Origin: Acidobacteriaceae bacterium
Lineage (GTDB): Bacteria; Acidobacteriota; Terriglobia; Terriglobales; Acidobacteriaceae
NCBI GenBank assembly: GCA_030040395.1
Contig: JASHTU010000143.1
Coordinates: 1-28,299 of the forward strand
Length of the DNA: 28,299 bases
Reading direction: 5' to 3'
Part shown: one piece after another, positions 1 through 7,079 of the stretch
Numbering within the stretch: the stretch's first letter is position 1
Layout: each line of letters starts with the position of its first letter
Notes under the pieces: generated by a model
Database searches by the model: none
Told to the model about the DNA's origin: nothing
Seen by the model: the letters and a program-made list of their open reading frames with translations, nothing else
Translations under genes and position numbers: made by a program

Positions 1-428
1 AGATCATTCGCACCGGCGCGCAGAATCGCACACCAGTGAGCCGTCAGCCCGCGGCTCTTGGCGCTGAGGTCCGCACAAATCTCGCTCCCGGCAAGATGTT
101 CCGCTTGTCGCGAAGCTTTAAGGTCGGGTGAAATGCGTAATTCAACCGGCGCAGCGGCCAAGTGCATTTGCGAAGCCGCAAGCACGCTTCCATCGTCGAA
201 CTGGAGGCTGAAAACCTCGCCTGGTCGCAACACCGCCCCGCTCCTCAAATCATCAATTCCAACTATCCGCAGCCCGCCGTGCGCCACTTCAAATCGAGCC
301 GCCAGGCGCGCATTGCGCAACACAAATTGCGTTTTTGCGCTTTCGGCTTTCGCCGCCAATCCGCAAAAATGCACAATTAAAAGGGCGAGGACCAAAGCCT
401 TTGCCCTCGAACCCCGGACGGCATGCAT
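1..428 (-). CDS. secreted protein, N-terminal fragment (runs off left edge); possibly glycosidase-like
   Basis: An open frame of 142 codons starts at ATG 428 and continues off the window, so only the N-terminus is visible. GGAG lies 11 nt upstream of the ATG. Residues 1-28 form a signal peptide: basic start, hydrophobic core ALVLALLIVHFCGLAA, then an AKAES region. The mature part alternates short hydrophobic strands (FVLRNARLAARFEV, GLRIVGIDDL, GEVFSLQFDDGSVL), suggesting a beta-sandwich. The arrangement, ending near AHWCAILRAGAND, resembles the N-terminal domain of bacterial melibiase/GH36-like secreted proteins, but that is only a weak impression; no catalytic residue is in view. The protein is probably periplasmic or secreted. 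The coding call is good; the function is open. Confidence 0.7.
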   Translation of the reverse strand, partial: MHAVRGSRAKALVLALLIVHFCGLAAKAESAKTQFVLRNARLAARFEVAHGGLRIVGIDDLRSGAVLRPGEVFSLQFDDGSVLAASQMHLAAAPVELRISPDLKASRQAEHLAGSEICADLSAKSRGLTAHWCAILRAGAND

Positions 429-516
429 GACCTTACACTCCGGATTGCTGCTCATTCCGCCAAGTTTACATCCGGGATCCTGGTTCCCAGATCGGCGGGC
501 TTGACAGCAACAAAAA

Positions 517-540
517 GGCCTCTCCAGTTTCGGAGAGGCC
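517..540 (-). terminator. Rho-independent terminator of the WXXGXW gene
   Basis: A perfect 9-bp stem (GGCCTCTCC/GGAGAGGCC) with a 6-nt loop is followed on the minus strand by TTTTTGTTG. It lies 72 bp past the stop codon of the gene ending at 612 and would shield the next minus-strand gene (start 428). A second, weaker hairpin (7-bp core TTACGCC/GGCGTAA at 550-573) sits between this one and the gene. Confidence 0.85.
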
Positions 541-611
541 AAGCCCTGTTTACGCCTCCGAACCGCGGCGTAAGCAGGCCGTGAAAAGTAGGTAGAGGAA
601 GGCGTTTGGGA

Positions 612-935
612 CTACCTGCGGAAATGGTCAAAGTGGCGTTCCGGAACCGGATGCCCGTAGAAAACCCGGCCACGCTCCGGCCCGATGTAGCCACGGACGA
701 AAGGACCGCCTACGCGCGCGCCTACGCCGCGGAAGTTCCAGTAGCCGGGCACCCAGTAGCCATGTGCGTAATAGCCGGCCACCCACACATAACCCGATCC
801 AGGGCAAGGTGGAACGTAAGCTGCCGGTCCGCCGACGTAGACTCCGAATTCAGCCGCCTGCGCGGGCGCCGCCGCCATGCCCAATGCGCCCGCCGCGATT
901 GCCGCACCCAACATCCAATTCCGCATGCTGCCCAT
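612..935 (-). CDS. WXXGXW-repeat periplasmic protein
   Basis: The 107-aa protein has a clear signal peptide: MRNWMLGAAIAAGALGMAA followed by an APAQAA cleavage region. The mature part is short and rich in Tyr, Trp and Gly, with tandem YVWVAGYY and YWVPGYW motifs. These are typical of the WXXGXW (BcpO-related, YXWGXW) repeat family of small exported proteins of unknown function. ATG 935 is chosen over the longer reading from 1055 because GGAGGG sits immediately upstream and the upstream 40 residues look non-coding. Met at 926 (MRNW) is an alternative start. The gene has its own terminator at 517-540, so it is probably monocistronic. The C-terminus is Arg/His-rich. Confidence 0.8.
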   Translation of the reverse strand: MGSMRNWMLGAAIAAGALGMAAAPAQAAEFGVYVGGPAAYVPPCPGSGYVWVAGYYAHGYWVPGYWNFRGVGARVGGPFVRGYIGPERGRVFYGHPVPERHFDHFRR

Positions 936-1199
936 AAACCCTCCATTCCGGCCGGCCCGTTCGCGCTTGGGCGGCTCCGGTGCCGCCCGGTGGAAGCCAG
1001 CTCGTGGCCGCCTTCCGGAACGCCGTTCATGTCCTTGTAAACACAGCGCTTTCAAAAGGTTGCGGAGTCCCAGCGAAAATAAATTGGCGCAACTTTTGGC
1101 GCGATTGGGGTTTATGGCGGATTCGGCGCCGGCGCGCGCAGGGCAGGTCTCGGACCTGTGAGCGCCAGCCGCTGGTGGTACCCTAGAACTTCACCCGGC

Positions 1200-2636
1200 A
1201 TGTTCGCGACCCTTCAGCACGCGCACTTTATTGGCATCGGCGGCATCGGCATGAGCGGCATTGCCGAAATCCTGCTCAGCCTGGGGATGAAGGTTTCGGG
1301 CTCCGATCTGCGGCGGAGCGCGGTGACCGACCGGCTGGCGAAGCTGGGCGCGACCATCTATGAGGGTCATGCGGCCGGGAACGTGGCGGGCGCCACTGTG
1401 GTGGTTACCAGCTCCGCCGTGAGCGCGAGCAATCCTGAAGTGCGCGAGGCGCATGAGCGCAAGATTCCCGTGATTCAGCGCGCGGAGATGCTGGCCGAGC
1501 TGATGCGACTCAAATACGGCATCGCGATCGCCGGGATGCACGGCAAAACCACCACCACTTCGATGGTGGCTGCGGTGTTGGCCGCAGCCGGTCTCGATCC
1601 CACGGTGGTTGTCGGCGGGCGGGTGGACGCGCTGGGCTCGAACGCCAAGCTGGGCACGACCCAATACCTGGTGGCCGAGGCCGACGAGAGCGATCGCTCG
1701 TTTCTCAAGCTTTCGCCGATTCTGGCCGTGGTGACCAACCTCGATCGCGAGCACATGAACTGCTACCACGACATGGCCGACGTGGAGCAGGCGTTTCTGG
1801 ACTTCATGGACCGCGTGCCGTTTTATGGGGCGGTGACAGCCTGCGTAGACGATCCGCGGCTGAAGGCGATTTTGCCGCGGGCGCGGCGGCGCGTGTTCAC
1901 CTATGGCGCGGCGCCCGAAGCCGACTTTCAGCTTGAATTCCTCAACGCGAAAACGCAAATGTGTCTTTCCCGTTTCCAGGTGAGTACGTCCCGAGGCCTC
2001 CTGGGTCCTTTCGAACTGCACGTGCCGGGGCGGCACAACGTACTGAACGCCACAGCCGCGGTGGCCGTGGCGCGACAGCTTGAAGTGTCACCAGAGAAGA
2101 TCGCCGAGGGTTTGGCGCACTTTCGCGGCGTGGACCGGCGTTTTCAACATCTCGGCGCCTCGCGCGGGGTGACGGTGGTGGACGACTACGGCCACCACCC
2201 CACCGAGATCCGGGCGACGCTGGCAGCTGCCCGCGAGTCTGGCCACGGCAGGATTCATGTGGTCTTCCAGCCCCACCGGTACTCCCGGACTCTGGATCTC
2301 CTTGACGAGTTTTCCGATGCGTTCCGGGATGCCGACACCGTGGTGGTGCTGCCCATTTACGCGGCCAGCGAGGAGCCCATCGCCGGCGTCACGGGAGAAG
2401 GTTTGGCGGCGCGCATTGTGGGCCCACGCGTCGCGTTCGCGCCGGATTTCGCCGCGGCCGTGGATACGGTGATGGGCGCCGCGCGCGAGGGCGACCTGAT
2501 TTTGACCCTCGGCGCCGGAAGTGTGAGCCAGCTTGCGTCGCAGATTCTCGGGGCGCTCGAAACTCCCTCGCCCGCGCTGCTCAAAAAGCCCGAGAAAGCG
2601 CCTCTTGCCGAGGCTCCCGTCGCAGGCATTTCCTGA
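1200..2636 (+). CDS. murC: UDP-N-acetylmuramate--L-alanine ligase
   Basis: MurC is the cytoplasmic ATP-dependent ligase that adds L-alanine to UDP-MurNAc, the first amino acid of the peptidoglycan stem peptide. The 478-aa protein shows all Mur ligase hallmarks. It has the N-terminal UDP-binding loop GIGGIGMSG (12-20), the ATP loop GMHGKTTTT (112-120), EADESDRSF (160-168), NLDREHM (180-186), and the C-terminal DDYGHHPTE (328-336) and HRYSRT (from 359). DDYGHHPTE favours MurC over the recycling ligase Mpl. ATG 1200 directly precedes the Rossmann start; an in-frame GTG at 1158 would add 14 unlikely residues. No good Shine-Dalgarno is visible, so the start is inferred from homology. A tail of about 20 residues (LLKKPEKAPLAEAP) extends the usual end. 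No other division or cell-wall gene adjoins it. Confidence 0.95.
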   Translation: MFATLQHAHFIGIGGIGMSGIAEILLSLGMKVSGSDLRRSAVTDRLAKLGATIYEGHAAGNVAGATVVVTSSAVSASNPEVREAHERKIPVIQRAEMLAELMRLKYGIAIAGMHGKTTTTSMVAAVLAAAGLDPTVVVGGRVDALGSNAKLGTTQYLVAEADESDRSFLKLSPILAVVTNLDREHMNCYHDMADVEQAFLDFMDRVPFYGAVTACVDDPRLKAILPRARRRVFTYGAAPEADFQLEFLNAKTQMCLSRFQVSTSRGLLGPFELHVPGRHNVLNATAAVAVARQLEVSPEKIAEGLAHFRGVDRRFQHLGASRGVTVVDDYGHHPTEIRATLAAARESGHGRIHVVFQPHRYSRTLDLLDEFSDAFRDADTVVVLPIYAASEEPIAGVTGEGLAARIVGPRVAFAPDFAAAVDTVMGAAREGDLILTLGAGSVSQLASQILGALETPSPALLKKPEKAPLAEAPVAGIS

Positions 2637-2700
2637 TGGGCTCGGACGGCTCCAGAATAGAAGCTCGGAGCGGATGAGGTTGATTCTGCGGCAAAAGAAA

Positions 2701-2732
2701 ACGCCCCAGGAATCCTGCGAAACCCGGGGCGT
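2701..2732 (-). terminator. Rho-independent terminator of the tig-clpP-clpX operon
   Basis: The stem ACGCCCC/GGGGCGT (7 bp, about 18-nt loop) is followed on the minus strand by TTTCTTTTGC. It starts 27 bp past the clpX stop codon, in the 122-bp convergent gap with murC. In the plus direction no T-tract follows, so it mainly serves clpX. Confidence 0.75.
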
Positions 2733-2758
2733 GGTCTTGGATCCTGCTTGAGCGGAGA

Positions 2759-4030
2759 TTATCCCGCCTTTTCGAGCAGGCAGAGCGAGAGATCCCTGCG
2801 CTCCACCATGTCTTTCGTAATCTCGAGGTCGCGGACGCGCTTGTTCGAAGGCAGATGGTACATCAGGTCGAGCATCAGCTCCTCGAGGATCATGCGCAAC
2901 CCGCGCGCGCCCACTTTGCGCGCCAAGGCTTCGCGGGCAATGGAGCAGGTGGCTTCCTGGGTGAAGTGCAGGCGCACGTTCTCGTACTCAAAGAGGCGCT
3001 GGTACTGCTTCAGAATGGCGTTGCGCGGCTTGGTGAGGATGTCGATGAGCGCGGGTTCGTCCAGCTCGTCGAGCACGCCCATCACTGGCAGCCGGCCGAC
3101 AAACTCCGGGATGAGCCCGTACTTGATGAGGTCCTGAGGCTCAGTGCGGCGCAGCAACTCCGTGTCGCGATGGGTCTGGAACACGGTGGTCTCGGCCTCG
3201 GCGTCCGCTGCCCTAAAGCCCAGCGCTTTCTTGCCTACGCGGCGGCCCACCACTCGCTCCAGGCCCACAAACGCTCCCCCGCAAATAAAGAGAATGTTGG
3301 TGGTGTCGACCGCGGTGAATTCCTGGTGCGGATGCTTGCGCCCACCCTGCGGAGGAACGTTGGCCACCGTCCCTTCGAGAATCTTCAACAGCGCCTGTTG
3401 CACCCCTTCGCCGGAAACGTCGCGGGTGATGGAGGGGTTTTCGTCTTTGCGGCCGATCTTGTCGATCTCATCGATATAAATAATGCCCTGTTGGGCGCGC
3501 GTCACATCGCCGTCGGCGGCTTGCAGCAGCTTGAGGATGATGTTTTCGACGTCCTCACCGACGTACCCGGCTTCAGTCAGCGTGGTGGCGTCCACGATCG
3601 CAAAGGGCACTTCGAGCATTTTGGCCAGCGTGTGGGCAAGGAGCGTTTTGCCCGAGCCGGTAGGCCCGATGAGCAGAATGTTCGATTTGGTGAGTTCGAC
3701 CTCATTATTGCGCATGCGGTTCATCTGCACGCGCTTGTAGTGGTTGTACACGGCGACGGCAAGTTTTTTCTTGGTCTGGTCCTGCCCGATGACGTAATCG
3801 TCAAGGAAGCTCTTCACTTCCTGGGGCTTGGGGAGGTGACCCGCCACGGTTGCCGGAGCAGCCTCGCCACGGTCGTCCTCAAGAATCGAATTGCAGACGG
3901 CCACGCACTCATCGCAGATATAAGCGCGAGGGTAGTCGCTGGGCGACGAAATCAGCTTGGCTACGGCGTCCTGCGATTTATGGCAGAACGAGCAGCGAAG
4001 CGCTTCTTCCGGCCCGGTCCGGGTTTTCAT
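2759..4030 (-). CDS. clpX: ATP-dependent Clp protease ATP-binding subunit ClpX
   Basis: ClpX is the hexameric AAA+ unfoldase that recognises substrates and feeds them into ClpP in the cytoplasm. The 423-aa protein is full length. Its N-terminal C4 zinc-binding domain has Cys13, Cys16, Cys39 and Cys42. The Walker A motif GPTGSGKT is at 122-129, the pore loop GYVG at 155-158, Walker B IIYIDEID at 183-190, and an RKH-type loop (GGRKHPHQ) follows; the small C-terminal AAA+ domain completes it. ATG 4030 has AGGAG 7 nt upstream. The gene is the last of a tig-clpP-clpX operon, 46 bp after clpP. In many bacteria lon comes next; here murC converges instead. Identification is secure. Confidence 0.98.
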   Translation of the reverse strand: MKTRTGPEEALRCSFCHKSQDAVAKLISSPSDYPRAYICDECVAVCNSILEDDRGEAAPATVAGHLPKPQEVKSFLDDYVIGQDQTKKKLAVAVYNHYKRVQMNRMRNNEVELTKSNILLIGPTGSGKTLLAHTLAKMLEVPFAIVDATTLTEAGYVGEDVENIILKLLQAADGDVTRAQQGIIYIDEIDKIGRKDENPSITRDVSGEGVQQALLKILEGTVANVPPQGGRKHPHQEFTAVDTTNILFICGGAFVGLERVVGRRVGKKALGFRAADAEAETTVFQTHRDTELLRRTEPQDLIKYGLIPEFVGRLPVMGVLDELDEPALIDILTKPRNAILKQYQRLFEYENVRLHFTQEATCSIAREALARKVGARGLRMILEELMLDLMYHLPSNKRVRDLEITKDMVERRDLSLCLLEKAG

Positions 4031-4076
4031 TTTTGTGCTCCTATTGGACGAGCATATTCCAATCTGTTGCGGCCGT

Positions 4077-4667
4077 CTACGTGCGCGGCCGGTCGATGAT
4101 CTCGTCGACGATGCCGTAGTCCTTGGCTTGTTGCGCCGTCATAATAAAGTCCCGTTCCACGTCGCGCTCAATGCGGTCCAGGGACTGGCCGGTGTGCCGG
4201 GCCATCAGTTTGTTGGTAATCTCGCGGATGCGCAGAATTTCGCGCGCCTGAATATCGATGTCCGTGGCCTGCCCGCTTAAACCGCCCATCGACGGCTGAT
4301 GGATCAGAATTCTCGAGTTGGGAAGAGCGAAACGCTTGCCCTTGCTTCCGGCCAGAAGCAGAAAGGCCCCCATGCTCGCCGCCTGGCCGATGCAATAGGT
4401 GACCACGTTGTTCTTGATGAACTGCATGGTGTCGTAAATCGCCAGCCCCGCGGTAATGGAGCCGCCCGGGGAGTTGATGTAAAGCTGCACGTCCTTTTCC
4501 GGGTCTTCGCCGGAAAGGAAAAGCATTTGAGCGACGATGAGATTGGCCACTTGATCGTCAATGGGCGTGCCCAGGAAGATGATGTTGTCGCGAAGCAGAC
4601 GGGAATAAATGTCGTAGGCACGCTCGCCCCGGCTCGTCTGCTCAACCACCATGGGAACTAAAGCCAT
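4077..4667 (-). CDS. clpP: ATP-dependent Clp protease proteolytic subunit
   Basis: ClpP is the barrel-shaped serine protease core that degrades proteins unfolded by ClpX. The 196-aa protein has the complete catalytic triad: Ser98 in GQAASMG, His123 in LIHQPSMGG and Asp173 in ERDF. The conserved YINSPGG segment lies at about 63-69. The start [16 protein letters not shown] is the standard ClpP N-terminus, with essentially no propeptide. ATG 4667 is preceded by GAGGAG about 10 nt upstream. It lies between tig and clpX on the same strand. The 124-bp gap to tig holds a long inverted repeat. Nothing looks altered in the protein. Confidence 0.98.
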   Translation of the reverse strand: MALVPMVVEQTSRGERAYDIYSRLLRDNIIFLGTPIDDQVANLIVAQMLFLSGEDPEKDVQLYINSPGGSITAGLAIYDTMQFIKNNVVTYCIGQAASMGAFLLLAGSKGKRFALPNSRILIHQPSMGGLSGQATDIDIQAREILRIREITNKLMARHTGQSLDRIERDVERDFIMTAQQAKDYGIVDEIIDRPRT

Positions 4668-4688
4668 CTTTAGTCAGCTCCTCGCTAT

Positions 4689-4786
4689 TAGCTTCTAGCC
4701 CCTAGCTCCAAACTTGCTTCTTGTTCTCCTCACGCCCGGGCGCATGCCATGCCCGGCTGGCGGCTAGAAGCTAGCAGCTAGAAGCC
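4689..4786. repeat. inverted/direct repeat in the tig-clpP intergenic region
   Basis: TAGCTTCTAGCC (4689-4700) and GGCTAGAAGCTA (4762-4773) are perfect 12-bp inverted copies. A further direct copy, GCTAGAAGCC, follows at 4777-4786. Between the arms is an inner 6-bp inverted repeat, CCGGGC/GCCCGG, so the region could fold as a nested hairpin in the operon mRNA. It is GC-richer at the centre than a typical terminator and no T-tract follows. Confidence 0.75.
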
Positions 4787-4791
4787 GTGGT

Positions 4792-6210
4792 TCAGCCCGG
4801 CAGGCGTTCGTAAAGCGCGGACGCGGTCTTATCCCGCCTCAACTGTTCTCGAATTCTAGCCAGCCCGCCATCCTGGGTCAATCGCACTTTCAGGGTATCG
4901 AGAGGCTCGCGGGAGCGGACTGCGAGAAGGTGCAATTCATGGTCCATTTCCTCTTCGCCTACCGTAATGTTTTCTTCACCAGCAATGCGATCAAGGAGAA
5001 TCTGGGTTATGACTTCGACCAGAGCGCTCTCACGCTGCGCCGCGCGCAGTCGGGTGAAGTCGAGCTTGCGCATCTGGCTGGGCTCCATCCCCTGGGCCGC
5101 CAAGGCGCGCAAACCGCGGTCGAGGCGCAAGTCGATCTGCTCCTGCACCAGCGACTCGGGAACCGGAAATGTAAAGCGCTCGGCGAGGGCCGCGAAAAGC
5201 CGCTCTTTGGTCTCCGACTCCACCTCGCGTCTTTTGCGGTCTTCCATGCGCTCGCGGACGTAGTTCTTGAACTCCCCTAAGTCGTTGTACGCCATCTCTT
5301 TGGCGAAGGCGTCGTCAAGCTCCGGCAGGATTCGCTTTTTGACCGCCTTGACCTGGATGTCAAAAGCCGCCGATTTGCCGGCGAGATCGCCGTGGGAGTA
5401 GTCGGCCGGATACACCACCTCGGCCTTCAATTCCTGCCCAGACTCGGCTCCCCGGAGAGCTTCGCTGAAAGCTGCGAGGGTGTTTTTGCCGCCCACTTCC
5501 ACCATCACATCTTCGCCGGTGATGGGCTTGGGGACGACAGGGGTCTCGGCGCCGGTTTCGGGCGGGGCTTCAGAAGCAGCTTGGGGCGCGGCTTCAACCT
5601 CGCCTTTGTAGCTGATCTGCACCCAGTCGCCGTCCTGGATAGGCCGGTTTTCCTCCATCGGCTCCATGATGGCGCGAATCTCGCGCTGGCGCTCGATTTC
5701 GGCCTCGAACTCCTCTTCGCTGACCTCTGAGGAAGGCTTGTCCACAGTGACGCTCTGGTAGCCTTCGATGGAAAAATCGGGGATGTATTCGAAAACCGCC
5801 TTGACGTGAAAAGGCGCGCCGTCGTCGACGGCCATTTCGAGCACTTGGGGCTGCCCGATGGGCCGCACACCCTGCTCCCGAACCGCGCGGTTAAAGCGCT
5901 CGGGCAACAGGGTGTCGATCACCTCTTTGCGGATCTCGGCGGCAAAACGGCGGCGAATGACCGTCTCCGGCGTCTTGCCGGGCCGGAAGCCGGGAATTTT
6001 GGCCAGCTTCCTGTATTTGCCGGCCACCTTGCTGTAAGTGGCAGAAACCTCTTCGGCAGGAACGTCGATCAGGAGTTCGCGGGTGCATTCCGGGTTGAGC
6101 ACCGGCCCGTGCTGGTGATCGTGCTCCTGGCCTTCGTGTTCGTGGTCTGCTCCCGTCTTCTCAGTAGTTTCCGGCTCAGGGTTGTTTGCGAGGGTGCTCG
6201 TGGAACTCAA
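4792..6210 (-). CDS. tig: trigger factor (ribosome-associated chaperone)
   Basis: Trigger factor binds the ribosome exit tunnel and assists folding of nascent chains; its central domain is an FKBP-type prolyl isomerase. The 472-aa protein carries the ribosome-binding signature GFRPGKTP at 74-81, a PPIase-type domain at about 190-310 and a long helical C-terminal arm. Two parts are unusual. The N-terminal extension of about 35 residues includes a His/Glu-rich run (HEHEGQEHDHQHG, 23-35). An Ala/Pro/Glu-rich insert (EAAPQAASEAPPETGAE) lies within the PPIase domain. The start codon is TTG 6210, supported by GGAAGG 7-8 nt upstream. It heads the tig-clpP-clpX operon, with a promoter at 6404-6432 and a 5' leader of about 190 nt. 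Confidence 0.96.
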   Translation of the reverse strand: MSSTSTLANNPEPETTEKTGADHEHEGQEHDHQHGPVLNPECTRELLIDVPAEEVSATYSKVAGKYRKLAKIPGFRPGKTPETVIRRRFAAEIRKEVIDTLLPERFNRAVREQGVRPIGQPQVLEMAVDDGAPFHVKAVFEYIPDFSIEGYQSVTVDKPSSEVSEEEFEAEIERQREIRAIMEPMEENRPIQDGDWVQISYKGEVEAAPQAASEAPPETGAETPVVPKPITGEDVMVEVGGKNTLAAFSEALRGAESGQELKAEVVYPADYSHGDLAGKSAAFDIQVKAVKKRILPELDDAFAKEMAYNDLGEFKNYVRERMEDRKRREVESETKERLFAALAERFTFPVPESLVQEQIDLRLDRGLRALAAQGMEPSQMRKLDFTRLRAAQRESALVEVITQILLDRIAGEENITVGEEEMDHELHLLAVRSREPLDTLKVRLTQDGGLARIREQLRRDKTASALYERLPG

Positions 6211-6392
6211 CGTTTCGCCTTCCCGGCGCTTCCCGCGCCGATCAAAATGCCGCGCTGCTTAAGGGACGACCGGTCTTTCCTGCTGAGCGGGCTGACCTGC
6301 CGCGCTTTCCGGAAGGCGCGTCGCAGCCATCATGTCGGGTCCCGCATTGGGCTTCCGCTCGATCCAGAAGCAATGCCGCGTGGCAGGGGAAA

Positions 6393-6409
6393 TACCATGT
6401 CTCATGGTA
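6393..6409. promoter_or_regulatory. 17-bp palindrome over the tig -10 box (candidate operator)
   Basis: TACCATG (6393-6399) and CATGGTA (6403-6409) form a perfect 7-bp inverted repeat around TCT. One arm contains the predicted -10 box; the other lies at the expected transcription start. The placement suits a dimeric repressor, but no regulator is identified. Confidence 0.45.
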
Positions 6410-6432
6410 AGGGGAACGGCGGACAGGGTCAA
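6404..6432 (-). promoter_or_regulatory. predicted sigma70-type promoter of tig-clpP-clpX
   Basis: On the minus strand, TTGACC (-35, 6432-6427) and TACCAT (-10, 6409-6404) are separated by exactly 17 bp. Transcription would start near 6397, about 187 nt before the tig start codon. The intervening 6211-6397 carries no gene. Confidence 0.6.
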
Positions 6433-6495
6433 ACCGGCAGGAGGGCACTGAGAAAGCGGAGCAACGCGAGCGGCGTTTTAGAGCCAGGTAGATTG

Positions 6496-6765
6496 TCACC
6501 CTTCTTCGGGCCGGGGTTTGCGCACGTAGGGTAGAAAACGGGGGTGGGATGCGCCAAACCGCGCAAAGTACTCGCGGGCCTCGCTGAGACTGAGTTGGCC
6601 GTTTACGGTCAGGCGCGCCTCTGAGGCGTCGTCGTCTTCCTGGCCGTCGTCCTCCCACCAGCAGACGGGGCAAAGAGCCATGCTTCCAGGCGCGTCCAGG
6701 GTTCTATATCCGCAGCAAGGGCAGCGAAACCGGACGCCAGCCGGCGCAATTGGCTGAATGCTCAT
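6496..6765 (-). CDS. CPCC-type cysteine-rich small protein
   Basis: The 89-aa cytoplasmic protein contains CPCCGY near residue 15 and CPVCWWEDDGQ near residue 32. This is the signature pair of the Cys_rich_CPCC family, which presumably binds one zinc ion. The family is widespread but has no assigned reaction; members often stand alone or near toxin/immunity-like genes, which are not seen here. The C-terminal half is a short helical segment ending in basic and proline residues. ATG 6765 has AGGAG 6 nt upstream. It is transcribed away from the sensor kinase gene, and 285 bp separate its stop from tig, with the tig promoter in between. Confidence 0.8.
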   Translation of the reverse strand: MSIQPIAPAGVRFRCPCCGYRTLDAPGSMALCPVCWWEDDGQEDDDASEARLTVNGQLSLSEAREYFARFGASHPRFLPYVRKPRPEEG

Positions 6766-7079
6766 GACGTTCTCCTACGGAGAAGAGGACGAGACGGGAA
6801 GGCATAGGTTTACATGGTTTTGATTCGATGAATGAGAAGCGCCTTACCGGACACCACCTCAGCAACGGAGCGATCCGGTATCGGCTGCGTTTCTTCGCGC
6901 CTTTGCGGTCAAGGTGGAGGCCTGGAGTTTATTCTGGACCGGCCGGGTTGGTTCACCGGCTCTTTTCGCTTGCTTGAGTGGCCCGACCCTCCACCAACCC
7001 GAACTGCGCAGGAAAAGGGACCTCCTTCTGCGCGCTCGCCTCGGGTTCGGCCTTACAAATTGCCGGGAGGGGGCGGTCG
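6766..7079. other. divergent intergenic region, no gene seen
   Basis: These 314 bp separate the CPCC gene (minus) from the sensor kinase (plus). Open frames here continue no recognisable protein. A short AT-richer patch (6805-6835, GTTTACATGGTTTTGATTCG) is the likely promoter area, but no convincing -35/-10 pair stands out on either strand. Confidence 0.5.

Noticed and set aside
58..504. 148-codon plus-strand frame at the left edge
   Set aside because: The minus strand here reads as a signal-peptide protein with a Shine-Dalgarno. The plus frame is Arg/Ser/Ala-rich with no signal or domain.
1158..1199. Upstream GTG start for murC
   Set aside because: The 14 extra residues are not typical of MurC, which begins just before the GIGGIGMSG loop; ATG 1200 fits the family.
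2855..4099. 414-codon open frame on the plus strand
   Set aside because: It is antisense to clpX, which has all AAA+ motifs intact.
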